Both the position numbers and the translations under genes were made by a program. This document shows, in pieces, positions 15,602-24,386 of a DNA stretch of 64,000 bases. The stretch comes from Rhizobium redzepovicii. Lineage in GTDB: Bacteria > Pseudomonadota > Alphaproteobacteria > Rhizobiales > Rhizobiaceae. A model generated the notes under the pieces. That model saw only the letters and a program-made list of their open reading frames with translations, did not search any database and was not told the origin of the DNA. The first letter of the stretch is position 1; each line of letters opens with the position of its first letter. Where the stretch lies: assembly GCF_019793435.1 (NCBI RefSeq), contig NZ_JAILYH010000002.1, positions 310,001 to 374,000 of the forward strand. Direction: 5' to 3'.

Positions 15602-16909
15602 CTATTGTCCGTCATCCTTCAGGTAGTTGCTGCCGTTGATCACCAGGAGCCCGTCGGAGGCTTTGTCCGGTTCGAATATGCTCAGGCTTTCCGTCTTGCC
15701 ACTCGCGTCGGTGAGGTCGAGACGATAGCCGGAAAGCGTGTAGCGTCCGCTGGCGCCAGGCCGGTTGCCCGACGTGGTGACGCCCGATCGCGATCCGGCG
15801 ATTTCGTTCGTCATCGAGGCGCCGGACCAGCCCGTGCGTTCGAACGTGCCGTTTGAATGAAGCGTCAGCGTGTGGCTGGAAGCGACCGATCCCGACGAGG
15901 TCGCGGTCATGCCGCTCGAGGCGAAGGTGGAGACCCATTCGCCGTCGAGCGTCGCGCCATCCTCAAACGGCGGCACTGCACGATGGTCATCCTCGTCGAT
16001 CACCAGGTCGTCGCCCTTTTTCGAAAATGGCTTCGTCTCGATCTCGATCGTGCCGTAGGCAGAGGAGACGCTGCGCATCTCGATCGACCCGGCGGAGGAG
16101 AAGAAGCCGCCGCCGGTGAGCTTGTAAAGGCCGCAGTCGGCCGGGTCTTCCTTGCAGTGTTCGGCCATGCTCCGGCCGTCCTTCGGCAGCTCCGTACTGA
16201 ACAGGCCCCTCGGATCGAACATGGTGATCTCGCTATCGGAATAGAAATCCACGCCGCCGAAGACATTCGGCCGGACACCGGTATCGAGATGGGTGAAGAC
16301 GCCGTCGAGCCCGCCGTCGCCGCCTGCCGGCACAAGATCGAAATCCTTATCGGAGGGATCAAGCTTGACCGAACGCACCAGCGCCTCGAAATCGGCTTCG
16401 GCACTTTCGCTTCGGTCGCCATTCAGGTTCAAGAGCACGAGCTGCAGATAGACCTGCCGCTTGTCGCTGGCGACGCCGACGACGATCTGGCTGATGCTCA
16501 CATTCTTCTGATTGATGCAGCAGCGTTCTTCCACACGGATGTCGTGGCCGTTTATCGTAATCCCGTAATGCTTGATGAGGATATCTTCCTTGGCCATGTC
16601 AGGCAACGTCGCGACGAAGGTCTTCATTCCGGCCGGGAGGGACGCGCGCGGGCTCGACAGCGGCTTGGTGATCTGGATCAGGGCACTGCCGCGCTTGTCG
16701 TCATCCGTTTCCGGAAAATCCTTCTGCAGCATGAAGAGATCGCCCTTGCCGGCCTTCCGCCAGCCGGCATCAGGCAGCGTCACCGTCAGGCCGCCGATAT
16801 CGGCAGGCGCTGCCAATGCCTGGGAGGAGGACAGAAGACAGAAAAACACGAGAACGAAGCTGAAGGCTGATTTGACTTTGCCAATTCGATCGACATGCGC
16901 GCAGCCCAT
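15602..16909 (-). CDS. Secreted protein of unknown function
   Basis: I do not recognise a named family. The 435-residue product starts with a short charged region and a hydrophobic stretch (VKSAFSFVLVFFCLLSSSQALAA, residues 12-34, cleavage probably after ALAA), so it is exported. The mature N-terminal half (GGLTVTLPDAGW to about residue 185) resembles small uncharacterised periplasmic domains that fold around a membrane-stress-like beta sheet; two adjacent cysteines occur in EERCCINQ. The C-terminal half is beta-rich and Ser/Gly/Thr-rich (SGSVASSHTLTLHSNGTF, GRYTLSGYRLDLTDASG), reminiscent of lipocalin-like repeats. It is transcribed alone, toward repA. The resemblances are impressions, not matches. 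Confidence 0.75.
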   Translation of the reverse strand: MGCAHVDRIGKVKSAFSFVLVFFCLLSSSQALAAPADIGGLTVTLPDAGWRKAGKGDLFMLQKDFPETDDDKRGSALIQITKPLSSPRASLPAGMKTFVATLPDMAKEDILIKHYGITINGHDIRVEERCCINQKNVSISQIVVGVASDKRQVYLQLVLLNLNGDRSESAEADFEALVRSVKLDPSDKDFDLVPAGGDGGLDGVFTHLDTGVRPNVFGGVDFYSDSEITMFDPRGLFSTELPKDGRSMAEHCKEDPADCGLYKLTGGGFFSSAGSIEMRSVSSAYGTIEIETKPFSKKGDDLVIDEDDHRAVPPFEDGATLDGEWVSTFASSGMTATSSGSVASSHTLTLHSNGTFERTGWSGASMTNEIAGSRSGVTTSGNRPGASGRYTLSGYRLDLTDASGKTESLSIFEPDKASDGLLVINGSNYLKDDGQ

Positions 16910-17030
16910 GCGCCGCTCTCCTCTTCCTTCGACTACCGCCGACGGGATTTGGAGCCGCGCAAAAGCTTTTCAACCCGGAGCTTCCATGAAGATTTCTCAA
17001 ACTCTCGCATAGACTATGCAGGCCTCCGAC

Positions 17031-17435
17031 TCAGGAACCGGGCGCAATCAATTTCAGCGAGGGGAAATAGCTGCGATAGCCGCCGACATCCCGCGTCAGG
17101 AGCGGCAATTGTTGCACGGCAGCGTGAGCGCCGATGAAGAAGTCGGGAAGCACGCCGGTGCGCGTCCCGCCAGCCTTGCGATATTGCGTGAACACCTTGC
17201 CCGCAAGAAACAAAGCGGGCTTGGGTATAGGCCTCATGTCGAGGCCAGCCTCTTCCACAAAAGCCTCCAGCGTCTCGATCCTTTCATATCGAACCGCAAG
17301 TTCGGCATAGATTACATCGTTGATCAGCAGCGGACCTTCGATACTCGCTGCCTCGAGCTGAGCAATAGACCAATCCGACCATTTCGGATCGTCGGTCACG
17401 AGGTCCAGGAGCACATTGGTATCGACGAGTGTCAC
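17031..17435 (-). CDS. vapC: PIN-domain toxin VapC
   Basis: Probable Mg-dependent endoribonuclease of 134 residues, the normal PIN size. Acidic active-site positions are visible: Asp5 in TLVDTNVLLDL, Glu in NDVIYAELAVRYE near 45, Asp in LPDFFIGAHA near 97, and a further Asp in LLTRDVGGYRSYFP near 116. Its start overlaps the antitoxin stop by four bases (ATGA). VapC toxins cut tRNA or other RNAs when the antitoxin is degraded. Being 1.7 kb from repA, it may help plasmid retention. Confidence 0.93.
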   Translation of the reverse strand: MTLVDTNVLLDLVTDDPKWSDWSIAQLEAASIEGPLLINDVIYAELAVRYERIETLEAFVEEAGLDMRPIPKPALFLAGKVFTQYRKAGGTRTGVLPDFFIGAHAAVQQLPLLTRDVGGYRSYFPSLKLIAPGS

Positions 17436-17665
17436 GTATTGCCGCGTGTCAAAGCCATGATGGCTTCCGTATCGAGGCCCTCGCCAGCATGACCGCGCAG
17501 CTTCTCGAAGCGGCTGGCCGGCCGTTTCTTGTCGGCGCGCGTCAGAACCACACTGCCGTCGGCAGCACGATGAAAATCGACCTTGCTGCCTGGAACGATG
17601 CCAAGCATATCCCGCACGCGCCGGGGAATGGTCACCTGCCCTTTCGCGGTAACGGTTGTGGCCAT
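17432..17665 (-). CDS. vapB: AbrB/MazE-type antitoxin VapB
   Basis: Antitoxin of 77 residues. The N-terminal half is a swapped-hairpin AbrB DNA-binding domain (TVTAKGQVTIPRRVRDMLGIVPGSKVDF), and the C-terminal tail (SRFEKLRGHAGEGLDTEAIMAL) would wrap and inhibit VapC. It is first in the operon, directly downstream of an inverted repeat that is probably its operator. Start at 17665 (MATTVTAKGQ) matches the family. Confidence 0.94.
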   Translation of the reverse strand: MATTVTAKGQVTIPRRVRDMLGIVPGSKVDFHRAADGSVVLTRADKKRPASRFEKLRGHAGEGLDTEAIMALTRGNT

Positions 17666-17678
17666 AGCGAGCGCCTTT

Positions 17679-17706
17679 GTAATACTCTTTTGACAGAAAG
17701 TATTAC
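17679..17706. promoter_or_regulatory. Inverted repeat upstream of vapB (autoregulatory operator)
   Basis: GTAATACT at 17679-17686 and its exact complement AGTATTAC at 17699-17706, 12-base spacer. It begins 14 bases upstream of the vapB start and overlaps where the promoter must be. VapB-VapC complexes commonly bind such repeats to repress their own operon; binding here is inferred. Confidence 0.6.
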
Positions 17707-17733
17707 TTCATTCGACAAATTTCAAGGCTGCCG

Positions 17734-18486
17734 CTAATCCGCCATCGATTGGTAGAGCCAGTCAGCTAGCGTCTGCGCCGCCACCCGCGCGGCTGCGTCC
17801 GGAAGCAATGCGTCATCGGTCAATTCGACGCCGAAATACGGGGTCGACGGGTCCGTTATCACCGGCCGCTCGTCTTCGTTCGCGGCGAGATAGATCCGTG
17901 CGACGTCATCGATACCGAACTGTTCCGGGCCGCCGATTTCAACGATCCTGCCCAAAGGCGTTGCGAGGGTCAATTCGGCCAGAAAAGCGGCGACTTCAGC
18001 GGCTGCGACCGGCCTCATCAAGGCAGGAGGCAGCCGAAAGACGTCGCCTTGCGCACCGATGTCGATCAATCCGTTTATGAACTCGTAAAACTGGGTGGAG
18101 CGGAGAATCGTGTAGGGGCGATCTGAGGCTCGGATGAGATTTTCCTGCACCATTTTCGCGCGAAAATAGTCGCTTTCCACGAGCCGGGGCGTGCCGACGA
18201 CGGAGAGGGCGAGATAATGCCCGACGCCTGCCTCGGAGGCGGCGGCAAGCAAATTCTTCGTCGACGCCCTGAAGAAATCCAGTGCCGCGCTGTCACCGAA
18301 CGATGCGGCGTTGGTCACATCCACGACCGCGTCGGTTCCCGCGATAGCCGCGTCAAGGCCTTTGCCGGTCACCGTATCGACGCCAAACGACAAGGACGCG
18401 TCCGTAACCTCGTGGCCCGACCGGCGCAGCCTTTCGCTGAGCCGCGTTCCGATGAGGCCGCTTGCTCCCACCACGGTGATTTTCAT
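17734..18486 (-). CDS. NmrA-like NAD(P)-binding oxidoreductase
   Basis: Rossmann-fold protein of 250 residues, atypical short-chain dehydrogenase. The dinucleotide motif is VGASGLIGTRLSERL at residues 5-19, followed by the NmrA-type text DAVVDVTNAASFGD and HYLALSVVGTPRLVESDYFRAKMVQENLIRAS, in which the usual Tyr-x3-Lys pair of SDRs appears as YFRAK. Such proteins are often quinone or NADPH-sensing reductases. Single gene; divergent from the histidine kinase operon, with a 15-base palindrome between them. Substrate unknown. Confidence 0.85.
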   Translation of the reverse strand: MKITVVGASGLIGTRLSERLRRSGHEVTDASLSFGVDTVTGKGLDAAIAGTDAVVDVTNAASFGDSAALDFFRASTKNLLAAASEAGVGHYLALSVVGTPRLVESDYFRAKMVQENLIRASDRPYTILRSTQFYEFINGLIDIGAQGDVFRLPPALMRPVAAAEVAAFLAELTLATPLGRIVEIGGPEQFGIDDVARIYLAANEDERPVITDPSTPYFGVELTDDALLPDAAARVAAQTLADWLYQSMAD

Positions 18487-18585
18487 GTCGGCATCCTCGC
18501 GATCGATTGGATCGACAATGACCGGAAGCCCAAAACCCTTCCATCATGCGTGTGGCTCGGCGCCTTCGCCTTAGGTATAGCGGAG

Positions 18586-18600
18586 TAGACCTAAGGTCTA
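18586..18600. promoter_or_regulatory. 15-bp perfect palindrome upstream of the histidine kinase operon
   Basis: TAGACCT-A-AGGTCTA, with CCTTAGGT at 18569-18576 just upstream forming a second complementary pairing with ACCTAAGG. It lies 100 bases from the NmrA-like gene and 142 bases from the chosen kinase start. LuxR/FixJ-type response regulators commonly bind such dyads, and three regulators are encoded downstream, so autoregulation is plausible but inferred. Confidence 0.55.
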
Positions 18601-18741
18601 GGATGACCCACCGGAACGGCAGCGATCTCACACTTGCTCTTTCGCGCCGAGGATCCGGGCTCGGTGCAACACTACCCCTCCGCGCAATGTATGGATTTCC
18701 ATGAGTTGCGGCTGTGCTTTGACGGGACTACGGTTCGCAGC

Positions 18742-21700
18742 ATGAGCTCGCCAGCCCCGACATCAAGAACGAGTGCTGCACCAAATGCGAATGATCCCCC
18801 GGCCTTGTCTGCCCGGCAGGAATGGTGGATGACGAGCCTGTGGTCGCACCGCCCCCGCGCCCTGTATCTGGGGCTTTTCGTCGCCGCGTATGTGCTCGGC
18901 TGCGGTTTTGCCCAATCACTCGCAATCGTGCCGGGAACGGGCATTTCCATCTGGCCTCCGGGCGGGCTTTTCATTGCAACGCTCATCCTCGCCCCCAGGC
19001 GCAGCTGGCCGTGGTGGATAATGGGAGGCTGTGCGGCTGAGCTGTTCAGCAATGCCCTCTGGTTCTACAGTCCGCTGCCGGCGGCTTTTCTGATATATGT
19101 CGGCAACGCTCTTGAAGCAGTGGTCGCGGCATGGCTGGTCAATCGGGCCTTGACGCGGCCGGCCCAGCTGGAAACCTTGCAGGAGGTTCTCGCATTCGTC
19201 GTCCTGGGCGCCGGAATTGCGCCGATCGTCAGCGCGACCGTGGGAAGCGCGACGCTCGCATGGTTCGGCATCCAATCGCAATCCTTCGTGACCGCCTGGC
19301 CTCTCTGGTGGATCGGTGATGCAACCGGTGTCCTGATCGTCGCGCCGCTGGCGCTCTCCGTCTTCCATAACTGGCGCGGCAAGACCCGCCTCTCGGCGGC
19401 GCAATGGGTGGAAGCTTGCGTCCTTGGGCTGATTTTTCTCGGTGTCGCCGCTCTTTCGCTCAGCGGCTACCTTCCCTTCGCCTACATCATCATGCCGCCC
19501 CTTCTTTGGGCGGCGGTCCGCTTCGAATTCAAGGGTGCGGCCATATCGCTCGTGCTCCTGGCCCTGATCACGGCCGTCTTCACGATAACAGGCGCCGGCC
19601 AATTTGTCGGCGATGCCGAATCCCAGAAACACAAGCAGATCATGCTGCAGCTTTTCCTGGCGATCTCGGCATTTTCGGCGCTGATCGTCGCTGCCATATC
19701 CAGGCAGCATCAGCTGGCCGTGCACACATTGCGTCAAAGCATTGAGACGTTGCGCGACAGGGAGCAAGAGCTCTCGCAGCTCGTCGATATGGTTCCGAGC
19801 CACGTCTGGCGTCTGACACCCGAGGGCGAACCAACCTTCTTCAACAGAAGGATGGTCGACTTCCTCGGCCTCGATGTCGCGGATGCGGACAGGCCCGGCA
19901 TGAGCCGGCTGGAAGCGGTCATCGAGGCCGTCATTCACCCCGATGATGCAGCAGGCTTCCAGGATGCGCTCAATCATTGCCTCGTCACCGGCGAAAACTT
20001 CGCCTTGCGGTATCGGCTGCGCCGCGCCGACGGCGTCTATCACTGGATGTCGAGCCGCGCCGAACCGATGCGGGATCAGACCGGCATCATCGTCCAATGG
20101 TACGGCCTTTGCCACGACATCGACGATCAGGTCCGTGCCGAAGAGGCGGTGCGCCAAAGCGAGCGAGCGCTGCAGCAGATGATCGACGCGGTGCCGGTTC
20201 GCGTCTGGAGCGTTGAGCCGGCGAGCGGGTCGGTCTATTTCAACAAACGCTACCAGGATCATTTCCGCGCCGTCATCGCCGATTTCGACGCTCTCGGCGA
20301 GCCGCGCATCGAAGACCTGCTGCGGCAGCTGATCCATCCTGAAGACGCGCCCGACGTCCAGCGCACGCTGCGCAATTGTTTCGAAAGCGGCGGCGGTACC
20401 GCCATGCGGTTTCGCTGGCGCGAAAAGGACGACGTCTACCGCTGGGCGGAATGCCGAGTGGAACCCCGACGCGACGACGACGGAAGGGTCGTGCAATGGT
20501 ACGGCGTGTCTCTCGATATCGACGAGGAGGTGCGTGCACTCGAGGCATTGCGTGAGCGCGAGCGCGAGCTCTCGCAGCTCGTCGACATGGTCCCGGCCCA
20601 GATCCGGCGGCTGACACCGACGGGAGAGCCTGTCTTCTTCAACAAACGCCTGATCGATTTCTTCGGTCTCGACGTCGGCGACATGGATAAGCCGGGCGTC
20701 AGCCGCCTGTCGGCTGTCATCAATACTCTCGTTCATCCCGACGACGCACCGAGACTGCTCCAGACGATTCACCATTCCCTCACCAGCGGCGATCCCTTCT
20801 CGATCAAATACCGCATGCGCCGTTTCGACGGAGCCTATCGCTGGGTCGACGGCCGCGCCGAGCCGCTGCGGGATCAGAACGACACGATCACGCAATGGTA
20901 CGTCATCTCGGTCGATATCGATGACGAGATGCGCGCCCAGGAAGCATTGCGCGACCGGGAACGCGAGCTCTCGCAACTGGTAGACATGGTTCCGAGCCTG
21001 CTCTGGCGGCTCGATCCGGAAGGGACGCCGACCTTCTTCAACCAGCGCCTGAAGGATTTTCTTGGTCTCGACATCATTAATAGGGAAACGCCGAGGTTGA
21101 GCCGGCTTACGGACCTCATCGAGGCCGCCGTCCATCCCGACGATGCCTCCAGTCTCGCCCAAGCACTCAACCATTCTCTCGCCACCGGCGAGCGCTTCTC
21201 CAAGCAGTATCGCCTGCGACGCGCCGACGGCATCTATCGCTGGGTCAGAGGCAGCGCCGAGCCGCTGCGGGATGAGAGCGGCCGGATTGTTCAATGGTAC
21301 GGTCTCTCGCACGACATCGACGATCAGCTACGTGTCGAGGAAGCGCTGCGAGAAAGAGAGCGCTCGCTCTGGCAGATCGTCGAAACGCTGCCGGCCATGA
21401 TCGATTGCGCGGCTCCCGACGGAGAGCCGGTCTATCGCAACCCCCAGCTCCGCGACTTTCTCGGATATAAGCTCGAAGAGCTTGATGGAACGGGGAAAAC
21501 CCGGCTGGACGGCACGCTCGACGCCGGCGTTCATCCCGACGACGTGGCGGGTGTCAAAGAGAATTATGCCCATTCATTGTCCACCGGCGAGCCCTATGCG
21601 CGCCGGCATCGTCTGCGGCGCTACGATGGCGAATATCGGTGGGTCGAGACGCGCGCTGCGCCGATGCGAAATGCCGAAGGCGTCATTGTCCAGTGGAACG

Positions 21701-22464
21701 TCATCTGCCTCGATGTCGACGCTGAAGTTCGGGCGGAGGAAGATCTACGCCAGGCGCGCGAGGGTCTTGCGCGGGCAAGCCAGGTGGCGAGCCTTGCCGA
21801 GCTTTCGGCCTCCATCGCTCACGAGGTGAACCAGCCGCTCGCGGCTGTCGTCGCCAACTCGCATGCCTGCCAGCGCTGGCTGATGGCCGAACCGCCGAAT
21901 ATGGAGCGGGCGCAGAGGACGGTCGAGCGCATCATCCGCGACGCCAACTCGGCCGCCGATGTCGTCAGCCGCATCCGCGCCCTGTTCAAACAATCCGCGG
22001 ACAGGAGAGTTCATACGACGCTTTCAGGCGTCGTTAGTGAAGCACGCAACCTCATGGCCGAAGAAGCGGCTCGCCGTCGCGCCCGTATGGAAGTGGAGGT
22101 TGATGGCAACCTTCCACTCATTGCCATCGATCGCATCCAGATCCAGCAAGTTCTGATCAATCTCGTCCGCAACGGCATCGAGGCGATGGACACGGTCGAC
22201 GGCGACAGGGTGATCGGGATGCGCGTGCGCCATATCGGGAATGCCATTCAGACCGAAATCAGCGATCGCGGTCAGGGTATCGAGTTCCCCGAGAAGATGT
22301 TCGAACCTTTCTTCACGACCAAGGAAAATGGCATGGGCATGGGTCTGGCGATTTGCCGCTCGATCGTCGAGCTGCACGGCGGACGATTGTGGGCAGAGAA
22401 GAACGATCCGCACGGCGCGACGTTGATCTTCACCTTGCCAATAGAAACGAAGGTGGCGTCATGA
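18742..22464 (+). CDS. MASE1 sensor histidine kinase with five tandem PAS domains
   Basis: Membrane-bound hybrid-free sensor kinase, 1240 residues from ATG 18742 (TTG 18634, ATG 18691 and ATG 18829 are alternatives). Residues about 30-330 form a MASE1 multi-membrane-segment sensor (ISIWPPGGLFIATLIL). Five PAS domains start near residues 343, 474, 609, 742 and 874, each about 131-135 residues; three open with the same ELSQLVDMVP, showing internal duplication. The HisKA helix has the phospho-acceptor His near 1027 in ASIAHEVNQPL; the ATPase domain shows LINLVRNGIEAM (N box) and GQGIEFPEKMFEPFFTTKENGMGMGLAIC. It overlaps the next gene by ATGA, so its partners are the downstream regulators. Signal unknown; PAS_3-type domains may bind small ligands, redox cofactors or nothing. 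Confidence 0.93.
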   Translation: MSSPAPTSRTSAAPNANDPPALSARQEWWMTSLWSHRPRALYLGLFVAAYVLGCGFAQSLAIVPGTGISIWPPGGLFIATLILAPRRSWPWWIMGGCAAELFSNALWFYSPLPAAFLIYVGNALEAVVAAWLVNRALTRPAQLETLQEVLAFVVLGAGIAPIVSATVGSATLAWFGIQSQSFVTAWPLWWIGDATGVLIVAPLALSVFHNWRGKTRLSAAQWVEACVLGLIFLGVAALSLSGYLPFAYIIMPPLLWAAVRFEFKGAAISLVLLALITAVFTITGAGQFVGDAESQKHKQIMLQLFLAISAFSALIVAAISRQHQLAVHTLRQSIETLRDREQELSQLVDMVPSHVWRLTPEGEPTFFNRRMVDFLGLDVADADRPGMSRLEAVIEAVIHPDDAAGFQDALNHCLVTGENFALRYRLRRADGVYHWMSSRAEPMRDQTGIIVQWYGLCHDIDDQVRAEEAVRQSERALQQMIDAVPVRVWSVEPASGSVYFNKRYQDHFRAVIADFDALGEPRIEDLLRQLIHPEDAPDVQRTLRNCFESGGGTAMRFRWREKDDVYRWAECRVEPRRDDDGRVVQWYGVSLDIDEEVRALEALRERERELSQLVDMVPAQIRRLTPTGEPVFFNKRLIDFFGLDVGDMDKPGVSRLSAVINTLVHPDDAPRLLQTIHHSLTSGDPFSIKYRMRRFDGAYRWVDGRAEPLRDQNDTITQWYVISVDIDDEMRAQEALRDRERELSQLVDMVPSLLWRLDPEGTPTFFNQRLKDFLGLDIINRETPRLSRLTDLIEAAVHPDDASSLAQALNHSLATGERFSKQYRLRRADGIYRWVRGSAEPLRDESGRIVQWYGLSHDIDDQLRVEEALRERERSLWQIVETLPAMIDCAAPDGEPVYRNPQLRDFLGYKLEELDGTGKTRLDGTLDAGVHPDDVAGVKENYAHSLSTGEPYARRHRLRRYDGEYRWVETRAAPMRNAEGVIVQWNVICLDVDAEVRAEEDLRQAREGLARASQVASLAELSASIAHEVNQPLAAVVANSHACQRWLMAEPPNMERAQRTVERIIRDANSAADVVSRIRALFKQSADRRVHTTLSGVVSEARNLMAEEAARRRARMEVEVDGNLPLIAIDRIQIQQVLINLVRNGIEAMDTVDGDRVIGMRVRHIGNAIQTEISDRGQGIEFPEKMFEPFFTTKENGMGMGLAICRSIVELHGGRLWAEKNDPHGATLIFTLPIETKVAS

Positions 22465-23102
22465 CGGAAGACGACCATATTGTCTTCATCGTCGATGACG
22501 ACCAACGTGTCCGGGAGGCGCTCAGCGAGCTCATGGACGCGCATGGCATGCGCGCCATCGCCTTCGAATCCGCCGGCGATTACGTGACAGCGGACAAGCC
22601 CGATGTGCCCGCCTGCCTTATCCTCGATATCGAGCTGCCCGACATCAATGGCCTCGATCTGCAGAGGCAGATTGCCGACGGCGATCATCCGCCGATCGTC
22701 TTCATTACCGGACATGGCGACATCCCGTCCTCCGTGCGTGCGATCAAAAGCGGCGCCGTGGATTTCCTGACCAAACCGTTCAGTGACGCGGATCTCCTGA
22801 CGGCAATCCATGCAGCGCTCGCCGAGGATCGGGAAAAGCGATCGGGACGCGCCGAGCTCGACATGCTCAAACGACACTATCTCGACTTGACGCCGCGCGA
22901 GCGCGAAGTGCTGCCGCTCGTGGTCAGCGGTCTTCTCAACAAGCAGGCGGCAGCCGAACTCGGAATCAGCGAAGTCACGCTGCAGATCCATAGAAGAAAC
23001 GTGATGCAAAAAATGGCGGCGGCGTCGCTCGCCGACCTCGTGCGGATCGCGGAGAAACTGGAAATACCGATTACCCACTCGCGCCGGGTGGGGGGGAATT
23101 GA
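22461..23102 (+). CDS. FixJ-like response regulator (receiver plus LuxR HTH)
   Basis: Two-domain transcription factor of 213 residues. Receiver: acidic pocket VFIVDDDQ near residues 8-15, phospho-acceptor Asp in LILDIELPDINGLDL near 55, Lys in FLTKPF near 105. C-terminal LuxR-type HTH: LTPREREVLPLVVSGLLNKQAAAELGISEVTLQIHRRNVMQKM. The ATG at 22461 overlaps the kinase stop (ATGA), so it is very likely phosphorylated by that kinase. FixJ/NarL-like proteins of this form activate promoters as dimers. Confidence 0.94.
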   Translation: MTEDDHIVFIVDDDQRVREALSELMDAHGMRAIAFESAGDYVTADKPDVPACLILDIELPDINGLDLQRQIADGDHPPIVFITGHGDIPSSVRAIKSGAVDFLTKPFSDADLLTAIHAALAEDREKRSGRAELDMLKRHYLDLTPREREVLPLVVSGLLNKQAAAELGISEVTLQIHRRNVMQKMAAASLADLVRIAEKLEIPITHSRRVGGN

Positions 23103-23104
23103 AC

Positions 23105-23482
23105 ATGAACGAAACAAGACATGTCGTCGCCGTTGTCGATGACGATCCAAGACTGCTTGAATCGATGGGCGACCTTCTGGAATCGGCGGGTTATGTGGCC
23201 CGCGGCTTCCCATCGGCGGGCTCGCTGCTCGTCAGCGGGCTGTCGGACCTCGACCTGCTCATCACCGATATCGGAATGCCCGGCATCGACGGCTTCGAGC
23301 TTCGTGACCTGGTGAGAAAATCACGTCCCGAGTTGCCGGTGTTTCTGATTACGGGCCGCCATGAGATAGCCGATCAGGGCCGCGCTCAGGGAGGCGGCGG
23401 TTTCTTCCGCAAGCCGTTCGATGCCCAGGCCCTGCTGGCGGCTATCGCCAATGCTTTACACCAATCGAGAGATGGAGGGTAA
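23105..23482 (+). CDS. Single-domain response regulator (receiver only)
   Basis: Receiver of 125 residues without an output domain. DDD pocket in VAVVDDDPRLLESMG near 10, phospho-acceptor Asp in LLITDIGMPGIDGFEL near 53, conserved Thr in FLITGRHE and Lys in FFRKPFDAQ near 102. ATG 23105 has GGGGGA seven bases upstream. Lying between two full FixJ-like regulators, it may act as a phosphate sink or relay, as stand-alone receivers such as CheY-type or FixK-circuit proteins do. Confidence 0.93.
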   Translation: MNETRHVVAVVDDDPRLLESMGDLLESAGYVARGFPSAGSLLVSGLSDLDLLITDIGMPGIDGFELRDLVRKSRPELPVFLITGRHEIADQGRAQGGGGFFRKPFDAQALLAAIANALHQSRDGG

Positions 23483-23483
23483 C

Positions 23484-24176
23484 ATGAGAGTTGACCAGCC
23501 GTTGCTGCGGAGATCGGCGCCGTTATCATTGCAGGGCAGGTATGAAGAGGATCAGCCGCTCGTCATTATCGTCGATGACGACGCGTCGGTTCGCGAAGCG
23601 CTGTCGGAGTTAATCCTGTCGGCGGGTTTTCAGTCGGTCAGTTTTGCCTCGACCCGTGAATTGCTTGACGCCGATATCTTGGAAAACCCCGGCTGTCTGA
23701 TCCTCGATGTGCGCATGCCCGGAGCAAGCGGCCTCCACCTGCAGAGCCAACTGGCCGAAAACGGCATTTCCAAGCCGATCATTTTTCTGACCGGCCACGG
23801 CGATATTCCGATGACCGTCCAGGCGATGAAGGCGGGTGCTGTGGATTTTCTCACTAAGCCGGTGCGGGACCAGACGCTGCTCGACGCCATCACTGCGGCC
23901 ATTGCGATGGATGCAGAACGACGGGCCGAAGCCGCAATCGCCAAACGTAATGTCAAACGCCTGGAGACACTGACGCAGCGCGAACGTGAAGTTCTGCACG
24001 AAGTGGCGCGCGGACGCCTCAACAAACAGATCGCCTTCGATCTCGGCATCAGCGAAGTGACGGTCAAGCTGCATCGCAGCAACGTCATGCACAAGATGGA
24101 GGCCGCCTCGATCGGCGAACTGATCCGAGCCTGGGAGACGCTGCCGGCGCAAATGCGGCAAGCTGGCTCGCGTTAA
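23484..24176 (+). CDS. FixJ-like response regulator (receiver plus LuxR HTH)
   Basis: Second full regulator of the operon, 230 residues, with an extra N-terminal tail of about 22 residues before the receiver. Acidic pocket VIIVDDDASVREALSELI near 29, phospho-acceptor Asp in LILDVRMPGASGLHL near 74, Lys in FLTKPV near 124; HTH LTQREREVLHEVARGRLNKQIAFDLGISEVTVKLHRSNVMHKM. The ATG at 23484 follows GGAGGG. It is clearly paralogous to the regulator at 22461, and the recognition helices (ISEVTLQIHRRNV versus ISEVTVKLHRSNV) are close enough that both could bind related sites. Confidence 0.94.
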   Translation: MRVDQPLLRRSAPLSLQGRYEEDQPLVIIVDDDASVREALSELILSAGFQSVSFASTRELLDADILENPGCLILDVRMPGASGLHLQSQLAENGISKPIIFLTGHGDIPMTVQAMKAGAVDFLTKPVRDQTLLDAITAAIAMDAERRAEAAIAKRNVKRLETLTQREREVLHEVARGRLNKQIAFDLGISEVTVKLHRSNVMHKMEAASIGELIRAWETLPAQMRQAGSR

Positions 24177-24245
24177 TTTTCTGCCGGGCGCTTTCCAATG
24201 GTTGAGGTATTCCGGTCTCGAACATCAGTTGCCTGTCCATTTGAT

Positions 24246-24287
24246 GCGCCGCGTATCCGATTCGCGTTGAAAAAGACGACGCGGCGC
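24246..24287. repeat. Inverted repeat downstream of the signalling operon
   Basis: GCGCCGCGT at 24246-24254 and its exact complement ACGCGGCGC at 24279-24287, separated by 24 bases. It could form a stem after the last regulator gene, but there is no T tract, so terminator function is uncertain. The remainder of the 24177-24386 gap shows nothing I can name. Confidence 0.35.
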
Positions 24288-24386
24288 CGGCAATGGGTTT
24301 CGCCGTCGCCCGCATGCGTTATCTCTAAATTAAAGCTCAGGGACATGACCTCATGCCCGGCCTAGATTCCATAAAGGAGATCACGC

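Noticed and set aside
18916..21312. Long minus-strand open frame (798 codons) opposite the PAS repeats.
   Set aside because: It is the antisense shadow of a GC-rich repetitive gene; its product has no recognisable domain, while the plus-strand product has a full kinase architecture.
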